Part shown: positions 25,421 to 36,438 of the stretch, piece after piece
Numbering within the stretch: the stretch's first letter is position 1
Layout of the letters: each line of letters opens with the position of its first letter
From: Lingula anatina
Lineage: Eukaryota > Brachiopoda > Lingulata > Lingulida > Lingulidae
Length of the DNA: 64,000 bases
Direction: 5' to 3'
Assembly: GCF_001039355.2 (NCBI RefSeq)
Contig: NW_019774158.1
Span: 133,733 to 197,732 of the forward strand
Notes under the pieces: model-generated
The model's input: the letters and a program-made list of their open reading frames with translations, nothing else
Told to the model about the DNA's origin: nothing
Database searches by the model: none
Program-made: the position numbers and the translations under genes

Positions 25421-25650
25421 ACACATGGATTGCATTCAGATCACACATTGTACTAGCTGGGTCTGTCCAACTCTGCAGGGGATTGTCAATAAAGTGAAAT
25501 CAGTGGCATTAGCTGACATACATCCTAGGGGGAAATTAACTTTTGTGTGCTCATTAAGCCGATTCAACTGATTGCACTTCAGGGACAATCCCCCTCCCCC
25601 CCAGAGTTAGACTGATTTAGCTAGTACGATGTGTGAATCTGAATGTGTCC
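25421..25650. mobile_element. Palindromic MITE, family A, copy 1
   Basis: The left arm contains ACACAT, TGCATTCAGAT and GTACTAGCTGGGTC. The right arm is its imperfect complement ending TCTGAATGTGTCC. Other copies lie at 30322-30553 and 38757-38986, always at the same place to the left of an NXPE-like gene, so they were duplicated with the unit rather than inserted independently. Confidence 0.65.
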
Positions 25651-26029
25651 ATAAACACTTTCACCGTTAATTGAGGAAGCATAGAATAAGGGCGAATTCA
25701 GATTTCGACATTGTACCAGCTAGATCAGTCCGACTCTGCAGGGATTCTCATGTAATCAACTTTAAGACTGGGTTCCCATACCTAGATCATACCTAATCTA
25801 ACAAGTTTATTTCCTATTGGGACTTCAAAAGTTTATTTCCCCCTTTTCTTAAGAATACTGTGCAATTAACCACCATGCACATAGGCAATGCATAAGACTT
25901 TGGCGATAACATGATAATTCTGATCCATCCCTAATGACTGATGACTGCCCCCTTCCAAGATATCATTGAATATTATATTTAACCAAATAGTATTTTACTT
26001 GGGGTAAATGGATAGTGTGGTGACAACAG

Positions 26030-27475
26030 TTATGTCATACAGATTTTTCTGTAAAGCAAGTCGGCAATGAGTTTTCCTGTGTCACCAACAAATGAAATGT
26101 CTCCATAATTTTTCCATTTTGCACATATGAAGTGATAACCATCACAGGCTGTATCATTCATGGGATGTACAATGTGAAATGCATCAAAAACTTCCACACC
26201 TAGTTTCTTCATTTTCGGTCCCAAAATTTCATTGGTTGCTGATTTCATAAAATAATTGCTATCTTTTCTCCATTCTCCGCCTGTCTGTATGTTAAAGTAG
26301 ATGAGACGAACCTTTGCCTGTTTGGGATTTCGCTTAATACGGATTATGGCATCGAAGATAATTTTGCTGTGATATAGAATGAAGTCCCTTGCATTTTTAC
26401 GAGTCAGGTCCCATTGGCCTATGTCAAGAACTATGACATCGGATGCGGACCATGTAGATCGTGACATCAGATGCTTTTGGAGATTTGCAGCAGCAACATC
26501 TGGATAATTCCCCCACATTGCTGCAATGTTTTTATTGTAGAAAAAAAGTTCATCTTCAGCACTAATCAAGGCGTATGGAAATTTCATACCGAGTAAATGC
26601 ATTAAGTAAAGACTAAGGTATCTTATGTGAGAGTCCCCTATGAAAGAGATGCTGGACTTATTTTTTTGACAGCTTACCAGTTCAGTTGGAGTCAAAAAAG
26701 GCAGCAAAAGGCCTGTTTGGGACCCCCATCGCCACGTACCATTAACTTTCCACCAGCGTCCATGGACATACTCTGTTAAATTCTCACTATATGTGGCATC
26801 CTTAATGTTCAGTCTCTCCTTGGATCTTGGACATACATTGTTATATATACTTAGTGTTTTTTCTAATCTCCCTGGCCATAGGATACTCACATATTCATGA
26901 TGCCTATACCCCTCAAAGTTAACAAACTCCAAGAAGACAGTGATGTTGACACATGAATGTATCCTTGGACAGTGAGCAGCGTAGGTGCCGTTGAAGTAGT
27001 CTTGGACAGGACACCACATCTTCTCTCCACCCATTATTGTGATTCTGAATCCACTTCCCCCAGTGGACAGTGTTTCTTGGCCATTGTGAACAAATTCAGT
27101 GATGTTCAAGATGACAGAATCTGGATTGGGTAGTTTTCGGATTAACTGTACTTGATGATGGTACTGCTTGGCATCAGACTTGTACTTGGAATAATCCAAA
27201 GGAGAAGTTGTTATATCTGGTTCTTTTGTGGAGTTTGTTATGGTCCAGTAATGGTAAAGTTGCAACATTTCTGTTGGACCAAAACGTATGGGCTCTTCTA
27301 TGAATCTGTCCTGTGGCTTATTTACATCAGTAGGTATAGAGGCGTTCTTGTGTTTTGCCAGGAACATCATACAAAATACAACAGCAACAATCAGGAGAAC
27401 TTTGCGGTAAAAAATATATTTAAGCAACCTATGAGTACTCTTTTTTGCAGTATGCATCTGTATATTCATCTTCAT
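26030..27475 (-). CDS. NXPE/PC-esterase-like type II membrane protein, gene a
   Basis: Single-exon ORF of 481 codons from the chosen start. The N-terminus is basic and followed by a membrane anchor at about residues 20-40 (IFYRKVLLIVAVVFCMMFLA), so a type II Golgi/ER topology is inferred. One copy of an 18-residue stalk repeat (47-64) precedes an NXPE-type domain with N-glycosylation sequons and conserved Cys (WCPVQDYFNGTY, CVNITVFLEF). The C-terminal SGNH/PC-esterase part shows GDSH at 280-283, GQWD near 353 and CDGYH with H448. The frame stays open 26 codons upstream, to 27553. I chose the Met shared with all paralogues because gene e has an in-frame stop just before it, and the upstream stretch resembles a splice acceptor. 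Family members are thought to act as carbohydrate O-acyl transferases or esterases; the substrate is unknown. Confidence 0.65.
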   Translation of the reverse strand: MKMNIQMHTAKKSTHRLLKYIFYRKVLLIVAVVFCMMFLAKHKNASIPTDVNKPQDRFIEEPIRFGPTEMLQLYHYWTITNSTKEPDITTSPLDYSKYKSDAKQYHHQVQLIRKLPNPDSVILNITEFVHNGQETLSTGGSGFRITIMGGEKMWCPVQDYFNGTYAAHCPRIHSCVNITVFLEFVNFEGYRHHEYVSILWPGRLEKTLSIYNNVCPRSKERLNIKDATYSENLTEYVHGRWWKVNGTWRWGSQTGLLLPFLTPTELVSCQKNKSSISFIGDSHIRYLSLYLMHLLGMKFPYALISAEDELFFYNKNIAAMWGNYPDVAAANLQKHLMSRSTWSASDVIVLDIGQWDLTRKNARDFILYHSKIIFDAIIRIKRNPKQAKVRLIYFNIQTGGEWRKDSNYFMKSATNEILGPKMKKLGVEVFDAFHIVHPMNDTACDGYHFICAKWKNYGDISFVGDTGKLIADLLYRKICMT

Positions 27476-28161
27476 CTTACCATCAAGTCTTGATAAAAGA
27501 AAACAACATTTGAAGCCACCCAGAAAATGCATTTGGCCACACTCTGTCTTCATGAATATTCATATTCCCCTCTGTGTTACCAGCATCATATTATTTATTC
27601 ATTATTTATGTACACGTATGTGTATAGATAAGACTTGATCTTTCTAATGGGGGAAAAATTGTGAATTTTACAGATACTGTATTTTTTATTGTAATAAATT
27701 CTTAAAACATTAGAATTGAGTGTTAATAACAAAACTGAAAAGCAGGCTACCCTTTGGTTTTATTCTTGAGAATAAAATCACCATATCTAGAGATATAATT
27801 TTTATGACCCCTAAATAATGTTGCTGAGGGATTGGTCCCTTTTCCCAACTGAAAATTTTGAGTCATTACACTATTAAAATAGAAGTAGAGAACCCGACTT
27901 ATCCAGTTGTCTCATCAACCTTTATTTGGATTCTTAATAATTTGTAAAACCATTGGTCCAGGATGATTTCATTATCAGAGTTCACTGGAGTTAGTGAAAA
28001 GTGCGGTAAATGGATGTTTAAGTTCATGCAGCTGTCTTTTTTTGCTGATAAGACTATAAGTAAATACTTTTTATTTCTATGTGTACCCTTAAAATATGTG
28101 ATTTAACTGCATCATGCTAAATAAGTCATTTCAGGCACTGATTGATACAAACTATTTTCAG

Positions 28162-28407
28162 GCACTTGTCTGTTTAACTTGCCTGTGATCAATATTTGGG
28201 ATGTAGTAATAGGATAATTGTCACTGTAGGTAATAAACAGCTGGTATATGATAAGTGTGTATAAATTGTTTTTTGACATAAACTCTCTTCTGGCACTTGT
28301 TTGTTTAACTTGCCCGTGAACAATTTTTGGGATGTAGTAATGGGATATTGCTATTGTATATAATAAACAGCTGGTATATGATAAGTGTGTATAAATTGTT
28401 TTTTGGT
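28162..28407. repeat. Tandem duplication of spacer sequence, about 130-bp period
   Basis: Two copies starting GGCACTTGTCTGTTTAACTTGC and GGCACTTGTTTGTTTAACTTGC (28162 and 28292). Both contain AATAAACAGCTGGTATATGA and end at the poly-T run beside the c-type relic. The other spacers have one copy. Confidence 0.8.
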
Positions 28408-28412
28408 AGGAG

Positions 28413-28568
28413 TTAAGTCATACAGATTTTTCTGTAAAGTAACTGGGCAATGACTTTACCTGTATCACCAACAAATGTTACAGGGCCATGCCTTTTCTTT
28501 TTTTGGACACAAGTAGTGAACAAGAGCGCATATTGTATCAGTCATAGGATATACAATGTGGAATGCAT
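28413..28568 (-). pseudogene. Broken c-type NXPE-like gene, 3' end only
   Basis: Matches the last roughly 52 codons and 3' flank of genes c and c'. The match stops abruptly at 28568 where unrelated sequence begins. It also carries a 2-base deletion in the A-rich stretch after the CP codons, which puts a stop (TAA) in frame early. It marks the long-stalk partner of gene a in the first two-gene unit. Confidence 0.85.
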
Positions 28569-28696
28569 ACACTTATTATCATTTACGAGGCCTGTATTTA
28601 CCTTTTATCACCAAGGTTTCCACTGCCTGAAACTGTCGAAAAAAAAATCAAAATCTGTAAACCCATTTTTGAGCTCATATCACTTCAATTACTTAA

Positions 28697-29811
28697 CCCC
28701 ATAGAGCCCGTCACCGCATATGTGCGGTTCAATTATCGTTTACCCCAAACGCCTAGAACCGCATATGTGCGTATCTTGGAAAGATCGGCTTCTGTACTCT
28801 TTTATATAGTTAGTCATGAAATGATATATAGTTTAACATCCGGGTATGTTTCTTGTCTCTCATTGCCACCATTTTTAAAGGCGATAGAAATATATATGAG
28901 CGAGAAAACGGCGATTTTCAAGACTTAATTGGAGAAAGTAAAATCAAGATGGCGGCTCCTCGCTACGGTAGGGATCTGCGAAGGGATACTGTTATTGAAA
29001 TGATTGAAAACATGGACTTTGATGAGAAGTTTTCGTGTGACAGTGACATAGACAGTGACGATAATATTCATTTATGATATAAAGGACGATAGAAATATAT
29101 GTGAGCGAGAAATGGGCGATTTTCTAGACTTAGCTGGAGAAAGTAAAGTCAAAATGGCGACTTCTCACTACGGAAGGGGCCTGCGAATGGATACTTGTAT
29201 TGAAATGATTGAAAACTTCGACACTGATAAGGTGTTTTCGAGTGACAGTGATATATAGACAATGGCAATGATATTCCTTTATTTATGATATAAGTTTTAT
29301 AGATGTTTTTGTCATAAATGGTGTTAAAATTTGACTTCTATTCAGCTCTGGCCACGAAGTTCAGGTGAGCTGAAAAGCTGGCTCAAGTATACCTGATAGC
29401 AAAACGAGCATAACTTGGAAATAAATGAAGGTAACTTGCTGAAATTTCCTGGATTGAAAGTTACTATAATTGACATCATCTCTGTGAATTTTCAGGCAAA
29501 TGTATGGAGAAATAAAAAATTAATGTGCATAAGATAAATCAACTTTGTTTTATTTCACCCATTACCAAATGAAAATGCAGTTTTTAACCGGCCATAACTC
29601 TTGATACTGCATGTTGAATTTCAATATAATTCTATTTTCATTTAGCTTGAAATATTGGCTTTTTAAAAATGTATACTTTGTATGGGTAATAAAGGCAAAC
29701 AAATAAATTATGGCCAATTTACTGAGGTGACCCGGCTTTTCAAGGCTAGCTCACAGAATTAATTGGGCACCGCAGAACTTTATGGGTCAGCATTAACCGG
29801 ATCCTATGGGG
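28697..29811. mobile_element. piggyBac-like non-autonomous element
   Basis: Flanked by TTAA on both sides (28693-28696 and 29812-29815). Ends are CCCCATAG and its complement CTATGGGG. TTAA target duplication with C-rich termini is the piggyBac hallmark. Near the left end is a subterminal mirrored motif (ACCGCATATGTGCG). Inside are two tandem copies, about 205 bp each, of a stretch encoding a short peptide with MIEN then an acidic Asp/Ser cluster (SDIDSDDN). That resembles the N-terminal acidic start of piggyBac transposases, but the catalytic part is absent. Length 1,115 bp. Confidence 0.75.
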
Positions 29812-30321
29812 TTAAACCATTCCCAGGCTCTGTATCATAAAAAAGTGAAAACTCAATAGTGTAATGTTGTATATTTTAAATATGACATTTTTGTTTGGAT
29901 ATGACACACCATGATGTTTTAATGAAAAGAGTTGAAATTTCCTCGGAAATAAAAACTTTTTATATAAAGGTTTAATCATCATTGTGTGACTTTAAAGTTA
30001 TTTTCTGAAACCAGTACCAGGAAAAATATTCACAGGGAGTGAGTGCTGTATGCCTTGTAGATTATTCTGATAAAAATTTTAGCTGTTAATTGAAGAAAAA
30101 AAGGTATTATCAGTTCTATCAAAATGGTAGACATTGACATTTTTTTCAATAAATTTCGTTCAGCTGAAGTGGATATACTGCTCAGGGGATGTGCGTCATG
30201 TATGGCTGACATTTCAGGTGCTCAAGTTTCATATTTTATGCTTACGTACAATATTTATGATATGCCACATAGGCAAATGCGTAGGCATATTATTTACATT
30301 TATGATATGCCACATAGGAAA

Positions 30322-30553
30322 ACACATAGTCTGCATTCAGATTCACACGTACTAGCTGGGTCGGTCCAACTCTGCAGGGGATTCTCGCTAAAGTGCTGTC
30401 AGTGGAATTAGTTTTAATGTCTGACACATTTCCTAGGGGGAAATTAACTATCGTGTGCTGATTCCACTGATTGCACTTTAGGGAGAATGCCTTCCCTCCC
30501 CCTGCCAGATTTGAACCGACTTAGCTAGTGTGATTTGTGAATCTGAATGTGTC
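30322..30553. mobile_element. Palindromic MITE, family A, copy 2
   Basis: Same imperfect palindrome as 25421-25650 with its flanks (ATGATATGCCACATAGG repeats) conserved. Lies in the left flank of gene b. Confidence 0.65.
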
Positions 30554-30690
30554 CATAAACACTTTCACTGATAAAAGAAGTAGCATAGAAGAAGGGAGCA
30601 TTCAGATTACAACATTGTACCATCCAGATCAATCCGACTCTGCAGAATTCTCGCTAAAGTGCAGTCAATGTAATCGGCTTTAAGACTGGT

Positions 30691-30865
30691 TTCCCATACC
30701 TAGATCGATCTAACTGGATCGATTCATCTCTGAGGGGTTTTTCACTAAATTGCTTTTAGCTTAAGTGGCTTAGATGTCTGGCATGCCTACTGAAGCTACA
30801 AAATGAGAAATAATTACCCCCTGGTAGCTTCAATAGGCGTGACAGACATCTAAACTGCTTAAGTT
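30691..30865. mobile_element. Degraded family B MITE
   Basis: Starts TTTCCCATACCTAGATCGATC and shares GACAGACATCTAA with its own mirrored half. The right end is lost or diverged. Short remnants of the same left end are seen near 25770 and 39120. Confidence 0.45.
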
Positions 30866-30937
30866 AATTGCTTTGTTCAGTTGACTCTCTTATATAATGT
30901 ATTAGCCAGGCTGCAAAGTTTTCAGTCTGACAAGACT

Positions 30938-31400
30938 ATAATATAATAATAATAATAAGATTCTTATATGACGCCATACATTCTCAAGGCGCCTTACAAT
31001 AATGGCTAATATATTAAAATCATTAAAATGACTACAATATTTTAATCTAAAAACACTCATTGGAAACATTTAAAATTTACATTACTAAATATCAGTCTTA
31101 TTAAAATGCATACATATAAAAAAATCAAAGAGATATAGACAGAATTAAAAATGTGGGTCTTTAAAAGAGATTTAAAATTGTCAAATTCTTCTGTTTTTCT
31201 AATAAAATTTGGTAGGGCATTCCACACTTTTGGGGCGTAGATTATAAAAGCACGATCTCCATAACTTTTGAGGCACCCCTTCTCTAAAACAGAATGTTCT
31301 AAAATAAGATCATTCTCAGTATTAGAACTTGTGGATCGCCGTGGTAAGTTAAAACAGATAAGATCAGATAAATATAATGGTCCTTGTGAATGGATCACCT
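30938..31400 (-). mobile_element. 5'-truncated LINE, 3' end
   Basis: The minus-strand frame 31057-31398 contains GDRAFIIYAPKVWNALPNFI followed by FKSLLKTHIFN. This is the standard C-terminal tail of CR1/Rex1/Jockey-type reverse transcriptases. It is followed by the common 3'-end pattern (AAGGCGCCTTGAGA in minus orientation) and an (ATT)n tail at 30938-30957. The RT core is missing, so it is a dead insertion. Confidence 0.8.
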
Positions 31401-32213
31401 TAAAAAATCAATAGGATATAGAGTCTGACAAGCTGCTCAGTGCCCATGTTAATGTAACTGGCCTTAAACACTTATTTGATAATGGCTGTACCTGTCACCA
31501 TCTTCATTATCCCACCATCCCCATCGTGTCGTGGTCCAGCATTGTTATCTCTGGAGCAAGTTATTTTCCTACTGAGCCTTTAAAAGTAAATATCCCCCTT
31601 TTCTTAAGCTTACTGTGCAGATAACTGCCATGCACATAATGTGTCGGAGACATTTAATAATTCATGGACGATGTCAATAATTTCAAGTCATAATTTTTAT
31701 TATTCTCCATAATACATTGTGTCAATTTTGAAGAGACTGAGTAAGGCTTGTTTACCTGTCGCATTAAGAAGCCAGTGATAAGAAGTGCATGAAGCCATTG
31801 GCTGGAGTACGTACTAAAAGTGTGTAGTATTGAATAGGGAATCAGAAGGTACCTGAGCAGGCAACGAGTTCACATTAAACGATTGAAACTGGTCATTCTT
31901 GTCAGTGTGGATTTCCTCTGTAGCGTTTAGATGTAACGATTTCGCCCGCGAATCTGGAAGTTTATGCTAACGTGTTATCCTAATTAAAAGTATCCAACGG
32001 TGTCCGCATTTCGAGCCTAATTCTAAATTACGTTTGTATCTAAATTTGCGCGGTTCCGGACAACGTTTAGGCCATACACACTAACATGACAATGGAGGTC
32101 TCTCTGATCCATCTGGAATGCCTGATGACTGCCCTCTTCCATGATATGAATGGATATTATATTTAGTCAAATGCTGTTTTACGTGGTGTGAATGGATAGT
32201 TTGGCGACAGAAA
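31400..32213. other. Left flank of gene b
   Basis: Non-coding. Part of it (about 31560-31640) aligns with the flanks of gene a (near 25800-25890) and b' (near 39150-39230), which shows that the flank belongs to the duplicated unit. A CpG-richer block at 31915-32090 has no counterpart there and is unexplained. Confidence 0.5.
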
Positions 32214-33659
32214 TCAAGTCATACAGATTTTTCTGTAAAGCAAGTGGGCAATAAGTTTTCCTGTGCCACCGACAAATGAAACATCCCCATCATTTGTCTT
32301 TTTTGCACACATGAAGTGATAACCATCACAGGTTGTATCATTCATGGGATGTACAATGTGGAATGCATCAAAAACTTCCACCCCTAGTTTCTTCATTTTC
32401 GGTCCCAAAATTTCATTGGTTGCTGATTTCATAAAATAATTGCTATCTTTTCTCCATTCTCCGGCTGTCTGTATGTTAAAGTAGATGAGACGAACCTTTG
32501 CCTGTTTGGGATTTCGCTTAATACGGCTTATGGCATTGAAGATAATTTTGCTATGATTTAGAATGAGGTGCCTTGCATTTCTACGAGCCAGGTCCCATTG
32601 ACCGAAACCTAAAACTATAACATCAGATGCAGACCATGTAGATCGTGAGTTCAGGTGCTTTTGGAGATTTGCAGCTGCAACATGAGGATAATTCCCCCAC
32701 ATTGCTGCAATGTTTTCATTGTAGAAAAATAGTCCATCTTGAATACCAGTCAAAGCGTATGGATATTTCATACTGAGTAAATGCATTAAGTAAAGACTAA
32801 GGTATCTCATGTGAGAGTCCCCAATGAAAGAGATGCTGGATTTATTTTTTTGACAACTAAGCAGTTCAGTTTGGGTCAAAAAAGGCAGCAAAAGGCCTGT
32901 TTTGGACCCCCATTGCCACGTACCATTAACTTTCCACCAGCGTCCATGCAGGTACTCTGTTATATTTCCACTATATGGGTAAGCTTCAATGTTCAGTCTC
33001 TCCTTGGATTTTGGGCATACATTGTTATATATACTTATTTTTTGCTTTAATCTTCCTGGCCATAAGATGCTAAAATTTTCATGATGTCTGTACCCCTCAA
33101 AGTTAACAAACTCCAAGAAGACAGTGATGTTGACACATGTATGTATCCTTGGACAGTGAGCAGTGTAGGTGCCATTGAAGTAGTCTTGGACAGGACACCA
33201 TATCCTCTCTCCACCCATTATTGTGATTCTGAATCCACTTCCCCCAGTGGACAGTGTACTTTGGCCTTTCTGAACAAATTCATTGATCTTCAAGATGACA
33301 GAATCTGGATTGGGTAGTTTTCGGATTAACTGCACTTGATGATGGTACTGCTTGGCATCAGACTTGTACTTGGAATAATCCAAAGGAGAAGTTGTTATAT
33401 CTGGTTCTTTTGTGAAGTTTGCTATGGTCCAGTAATGGTGAAGTTGCAACATTTCTGTTGGACCAAAACGTGTGGGCTCTTCTATGAATCTGTCCTGTGG
33501 CTTATTTACATCAGTTGGTAGAGAGGCGTTCTTTTGTTCTGCTAGGAACATCATCAAAAATACAACAGCAACAATCAGGAGAACTTTGCAGTAAAAAACA
33601 TATTGAAGTAACCTATGAGTACCCTGTTCTGCAATACACATCTTTACATTCATCTTCAT
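32214..33659 (-). CDS. NXPE/PC-esterase-like type II membrane protein, gene b
   Basis: Single exon, 481 codons from the family start Met. The membrane anchor at residues 20-40 (VFYCKVLLIVAVVFLMMFLA) is followed by one 18-residue stalk repeat, the NXPE-type domain, then the SGNH/PC-esterase part with GDSH, GQWD and CDGYH all intact. The frame extends to 33737 but I chose the start as for gene a. It differs from a in the middle of the esterase region (MKYPYALTGIQDGLFF) and is closest to b' at 39364-40809. It is followed on the right by a spacer of about 700 bp and gene c. Confidence 0.65.
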   Translation of the reverse strand: MKMNVKMCIAEQGTHRLLQYVFYCKVLLIVAVVFLMMFLAEQKNASLPTDVNKPQDRFIEEPTRFGPTEMLQLHHYWTIANFTKEPDITTSPLDYSKYKSDAKQYHHQVQLIRKLPNPDSVILKINEFVQKGQSTLSTGGSGFRITIMGGERIWCPVQDYFNGTYTAHCPRIHTCVNITVFLEFVNFEGYRHHENFSILWPGRLKQKISIYNNVCPKSKERLNIEAYPYSGNITEYLHGRWWKVNGTWQWGSKTGLLLPFLTQTELLSCQKNKSSISFIGDSHMRYLSLYLMHLLSMKYPYALTGIQDGLFFYNENIAAMWGNYPHVAAANLQKHLNSRSTWSASDVIVLGFGQWDLARRNARHLILNHSKIIFNAISRIKRNPKQAKVRLIYFNIQTAGEWRKDSNYFMKSATNEILGPKMKKLGVEVFDAFHIVHPMNDTTCDGYHFMCAKKTNDGDVSFVGGTGKLIAHLLYRKICMT

Positions 33660-34453
33660 TTTACCATCAAGTCTTGATAAAAGAAAACAACATTTGAAGC
33701 CACCCATTAAATTAATTTGATCACAGTCTTTTTTCATGAATATTCATATTTCCTCCTGTGTTGCCAGCATCATATTATTTATTATTAATGGATATATATA
33801 TATGGATAATACTTGATCTTTCCAATGGGAAAAATTATGGATTTTACATATACTGAATTTTTATTGTAATAAATTCTTAAAACATTCTGATTGAGTGTTA
33901 ATAACAAAACTGAAAATGAGGCTACCCTTTAGTTTTATTCTCGAGAAGAAAATCACCATATATAGAGATATAATTTTTATGACTCCAAATAAAGTTGCTG
34001 AGGGATTGCTACTTTTTCTCAACTGAAAATATTGAGTCATTGCAGTATAAGTATAGGAATAGGAAACCTGACTTACCCAGTTTTCTAATCTTACTACCTG
34101 TCTTTGGTTCTTAATAATTTGAAAAACCAATGGATGATTTCATAACCAGAATTCACTCGGATTGGTAAAAGTTGCGGAAAATGAACACTTAAGTTCAGTC
34201 AGCTACTTTCTTTGTTTTAAAGACGTTTAGCAAATACTTATTGTTCTCATTGTGTCCTGAAAATATGTCAATAAAGTGAAAGTATTATGCTAAATAAGTC
34301 TTTTCAGGCACTGATTGACACATTCTTTTCAGGCACTTGCATGTAAAATTTGCCTGCAAACAATATTTGGGATGTAATAATAGGATATTGCCATTGTAAA
34401 TAATAAACAGCTGGTATATGATATGTGTGTATAAATTGTTTTTTTGGTAGGAC

Positions 34454-36010
34454 TTAAGTCATACAGATTTTTCTGTAAAGTAGCTGGGCAATGACTTTAC
34501 CTGTATCACCGACAAATGTTACAGGGCCATGCCTTTTCTTTCTTTTTGGACACAAGTAGTGAACATTATCGCATATTGTATCAGTCATAGGATAAACAAT
34601 GTGGAATGCATCAAAAACCTCCACACCAAGTTTCTTCATTTCTGTTCCCAGTATTTCATTGGTTGCTGATTTCATGAAATAATTGCTATCTTTTCTCCAT
34701 GCTCCACCTGCCTGTATGTTAAGGTAGATCAAGCGAAGTTTTGCATGCTTGGGATTTCCCCTTATACCTCTGATGGCATCAAAGATAATTTTGCTGTGTT
34801 TTAGAATGAGGTGTCTTGCATTTCTACGAGTCACGTCCCATTGACCGAAACCTAGAACTATGACATCGGATGAAGACCATGTAGATCGTGACTTCAGGTG
34901 CTTCTGGAGATTTGCAGCAGCAACATGTGGAAAATTCCCCCACATTGCTGCAATGTTTTCATTGTAGAAAAATAGTGTATCTGTAGTGCCATCGAAGAGA
35001 TGTGGATTTTTCATCTTGAGTAAATACATTAGATAATAACTTATTGCTCTTATGTGGGAGTCCCCAATGAAAGAGATGCTAGTTTTCTTTTTTTGACAGC
35101 TTACCAGTTCAGTTGGAGTCAAAAAAGGCAACAAAAGACCTGTTTTGGACCCCCATCGCCAGGTACCATTAACTTTCCACCAACGTCCATGCAGGTACTC
35201 TGTTATATTCCCACTATATGTGTCAGCCTTAATGTTCAGTCTCTTCTTGGATCTTGGACACACATTGCTATATATATTTAGGATTTTTTCTAGTCTACCT
35301 GGCCATGCAATTTTATAGTTGTTATGATGCCTATACCCCTCAAACTTGACAAACTCTAAGAAGACAGTGATGTTGACACATGTATGTATTCTTGGACAGT
35401 GAGCAGTGTAGGTGCCGTTGAAGTAGTCTTGGACAGGACACCACATCTTCTCTCCACCCATTATTGTGATTCTGAATCCACTTCCCCCAGTGGACAGTGT
35501 ACTTTGGCCATTCTGAACAAATTCAGTGATCTTCAAGATGACAGAATCTGGATTGGGTAGTTTTCGGATTAACTGTACTTCATGATGGTACTGCTTGGCA
35601 TCCGAGTTGTACGTTGAATAATTCAAAGGAGAAGTTGTTATATCTGGTTCTTTTGTGAAGTTTGCTATGGTCCAGTAATGGTAAAGTTGCAACATTTCTG
35701 TTTGACCAAAACGTGTGGGCTCTTCAATGAATCTGTCTTCCATTTTTTTAAAATTAATAGGCAGCCGAATGGGCTTTTCAGTGAATCTGTCCTCTAGTTT
35801 TTTTGAATTAATAGGCAGTCGTATGGGCTCTTCAGTGAAACTGTCCTCTGGTTTCTTAAAATTAATAGGTAGAAAGACATTCTTTTGTTCTGCCTGGAAC
35901 ATCATCCGAAATACAACAGAAACAATCAGGAGAACTTTGAAGTAAAAAATATATTGAAGTAACCTATGACTACAATGCTCTGCAACACGCATCTGTATAT
36001 TCCTCTTCAT
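34454..36010 (-). CDS. NXPE/PC-esterase-like type II membrane protein, gene c
   Basis: Single exon, 518 codons from the family start Met; the frame is open to 36046. The membrane anchor at residues 20-40 is followed by three copies of the 18-residue stalk repeat (47-100), giving a longer Glu/Lys/Pro-rich stalk than a or b. The NXPE-type domain and esterase part follow with GDSH at 316-319, GQWD, and CDNVH keeping the histidine (H484). It is nearly identical to c' (about 12 amino-acid differences in 530 codons), probably an allele. Confidence 0.65.
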   Translation of the reverse strand: MKRNIQMRVAEHCSHRLLQYIFYFKVLLIVSVVFRMMFQAEQKNVFLPINFKKPEDSFTEEPIRLPINSKKLEDRFTEKPIRLPINFKKMEDRFIEEPTRFGQTEMLQLYHYWTIANFTKEPDITTSPLNYSTYNSDAKQYHHEVQLIRKLPNPDSVILKITEFVQNGQSTLSTGGSGFRITIMGGEKMWCPVQDYFNGTYTAHCPRIHTCVNITVFLEFVKFEGYRHHNNYKIAWPGRLEKILNIYSNVCPRSKKRLNIKADTYSGNITEYLHGRWWKVNGTWRWGSKTGLLLPFLTPTELVSCQKKKTSISFIGDSHIRAISYYLMYLLKMKNPHLFDGTTDTLFFYNENIAAMWGNFPHVAAANLQKHLKSRSTWSSSDVIVLGFGQWDVTRRNARHLILKHSKIIFDAIRGIRGNPKHAKLRLIYLNIQAGGAWRKDSNYFMKSATNEILGTEMKKLGVEVFDAFHIVYPMTDTICDNVHYLCPKRKKRHGPVTFVGDTGKVIAQLLYRKICMT

Positions 36011-36437
36011 CTTACCATCAAGCCTTGCACTAATAAAGCCACTCAAAAATTCAAGATGGTTTTTTGTTCAATACTCTTCTCATACTGTGTCACCAGTATC
36101 ATATTATTTATTCAAGCTTCTGCTTCAAGGTTAGGATATTAGTCTTTTAGATCTTGATATTGATATTTAATGCACTTAAATATATATATAGGTTTGTTAA
36201 TTAAGCAATGATACTTTGATCTTGATGACTTCTTTGTTCTACAAAACTTGAGAAAATCAAAGCTTTGGACATACAATGTCAACAAACATTTTTGGGATAA
36301 AATGAGGTTTAGATAGCATTTAGAAGTCAGTCTTTTACTGTACAAAAAACGAGAGTGTCCAATTGTATAAGGCAGTCCTTTTAGAAGGGAAAAAAGAAAT
36401 GTTTGACTAAGTCGATATTTCTTTATACATACAACCG

Positions 36438-36438
36438 N
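36438..36438. other. Assembly gap or contig join
   Basis: Single n. Sequence to the right restarts at the same point as the contig after 23150, so two versions of one intron have been placed in tandem. Confidence 0.85.

Larger units (their letters stand above)
23151..36437. other. Probable haplotype A of the nested gene-cluster intron
   Basis: The contig starts with the same sequence as the contig after 36438. It ends (ATATTTCTTTATACATACAAC) with sequence found at about 43575-43595. It therefore spans the same interval as 36439-43595 but is about 6.1 kb longer. It holds BAZ2 exon 3, NXPE-like genes a, b and c, a broken c-type copy, a piggyBac-like element and a LINE tail. Confidence 0.65.

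Noticed and set aside
33861-34130. 89-codon minus-strand frame conserved at 41007-41276
   Set aside because: It lies in the spacer duplicated with units 2 and 3, which are probably alleles. Conservation reflects recent shared ancestry, and the spacers of genes a and e do not keep the frame.
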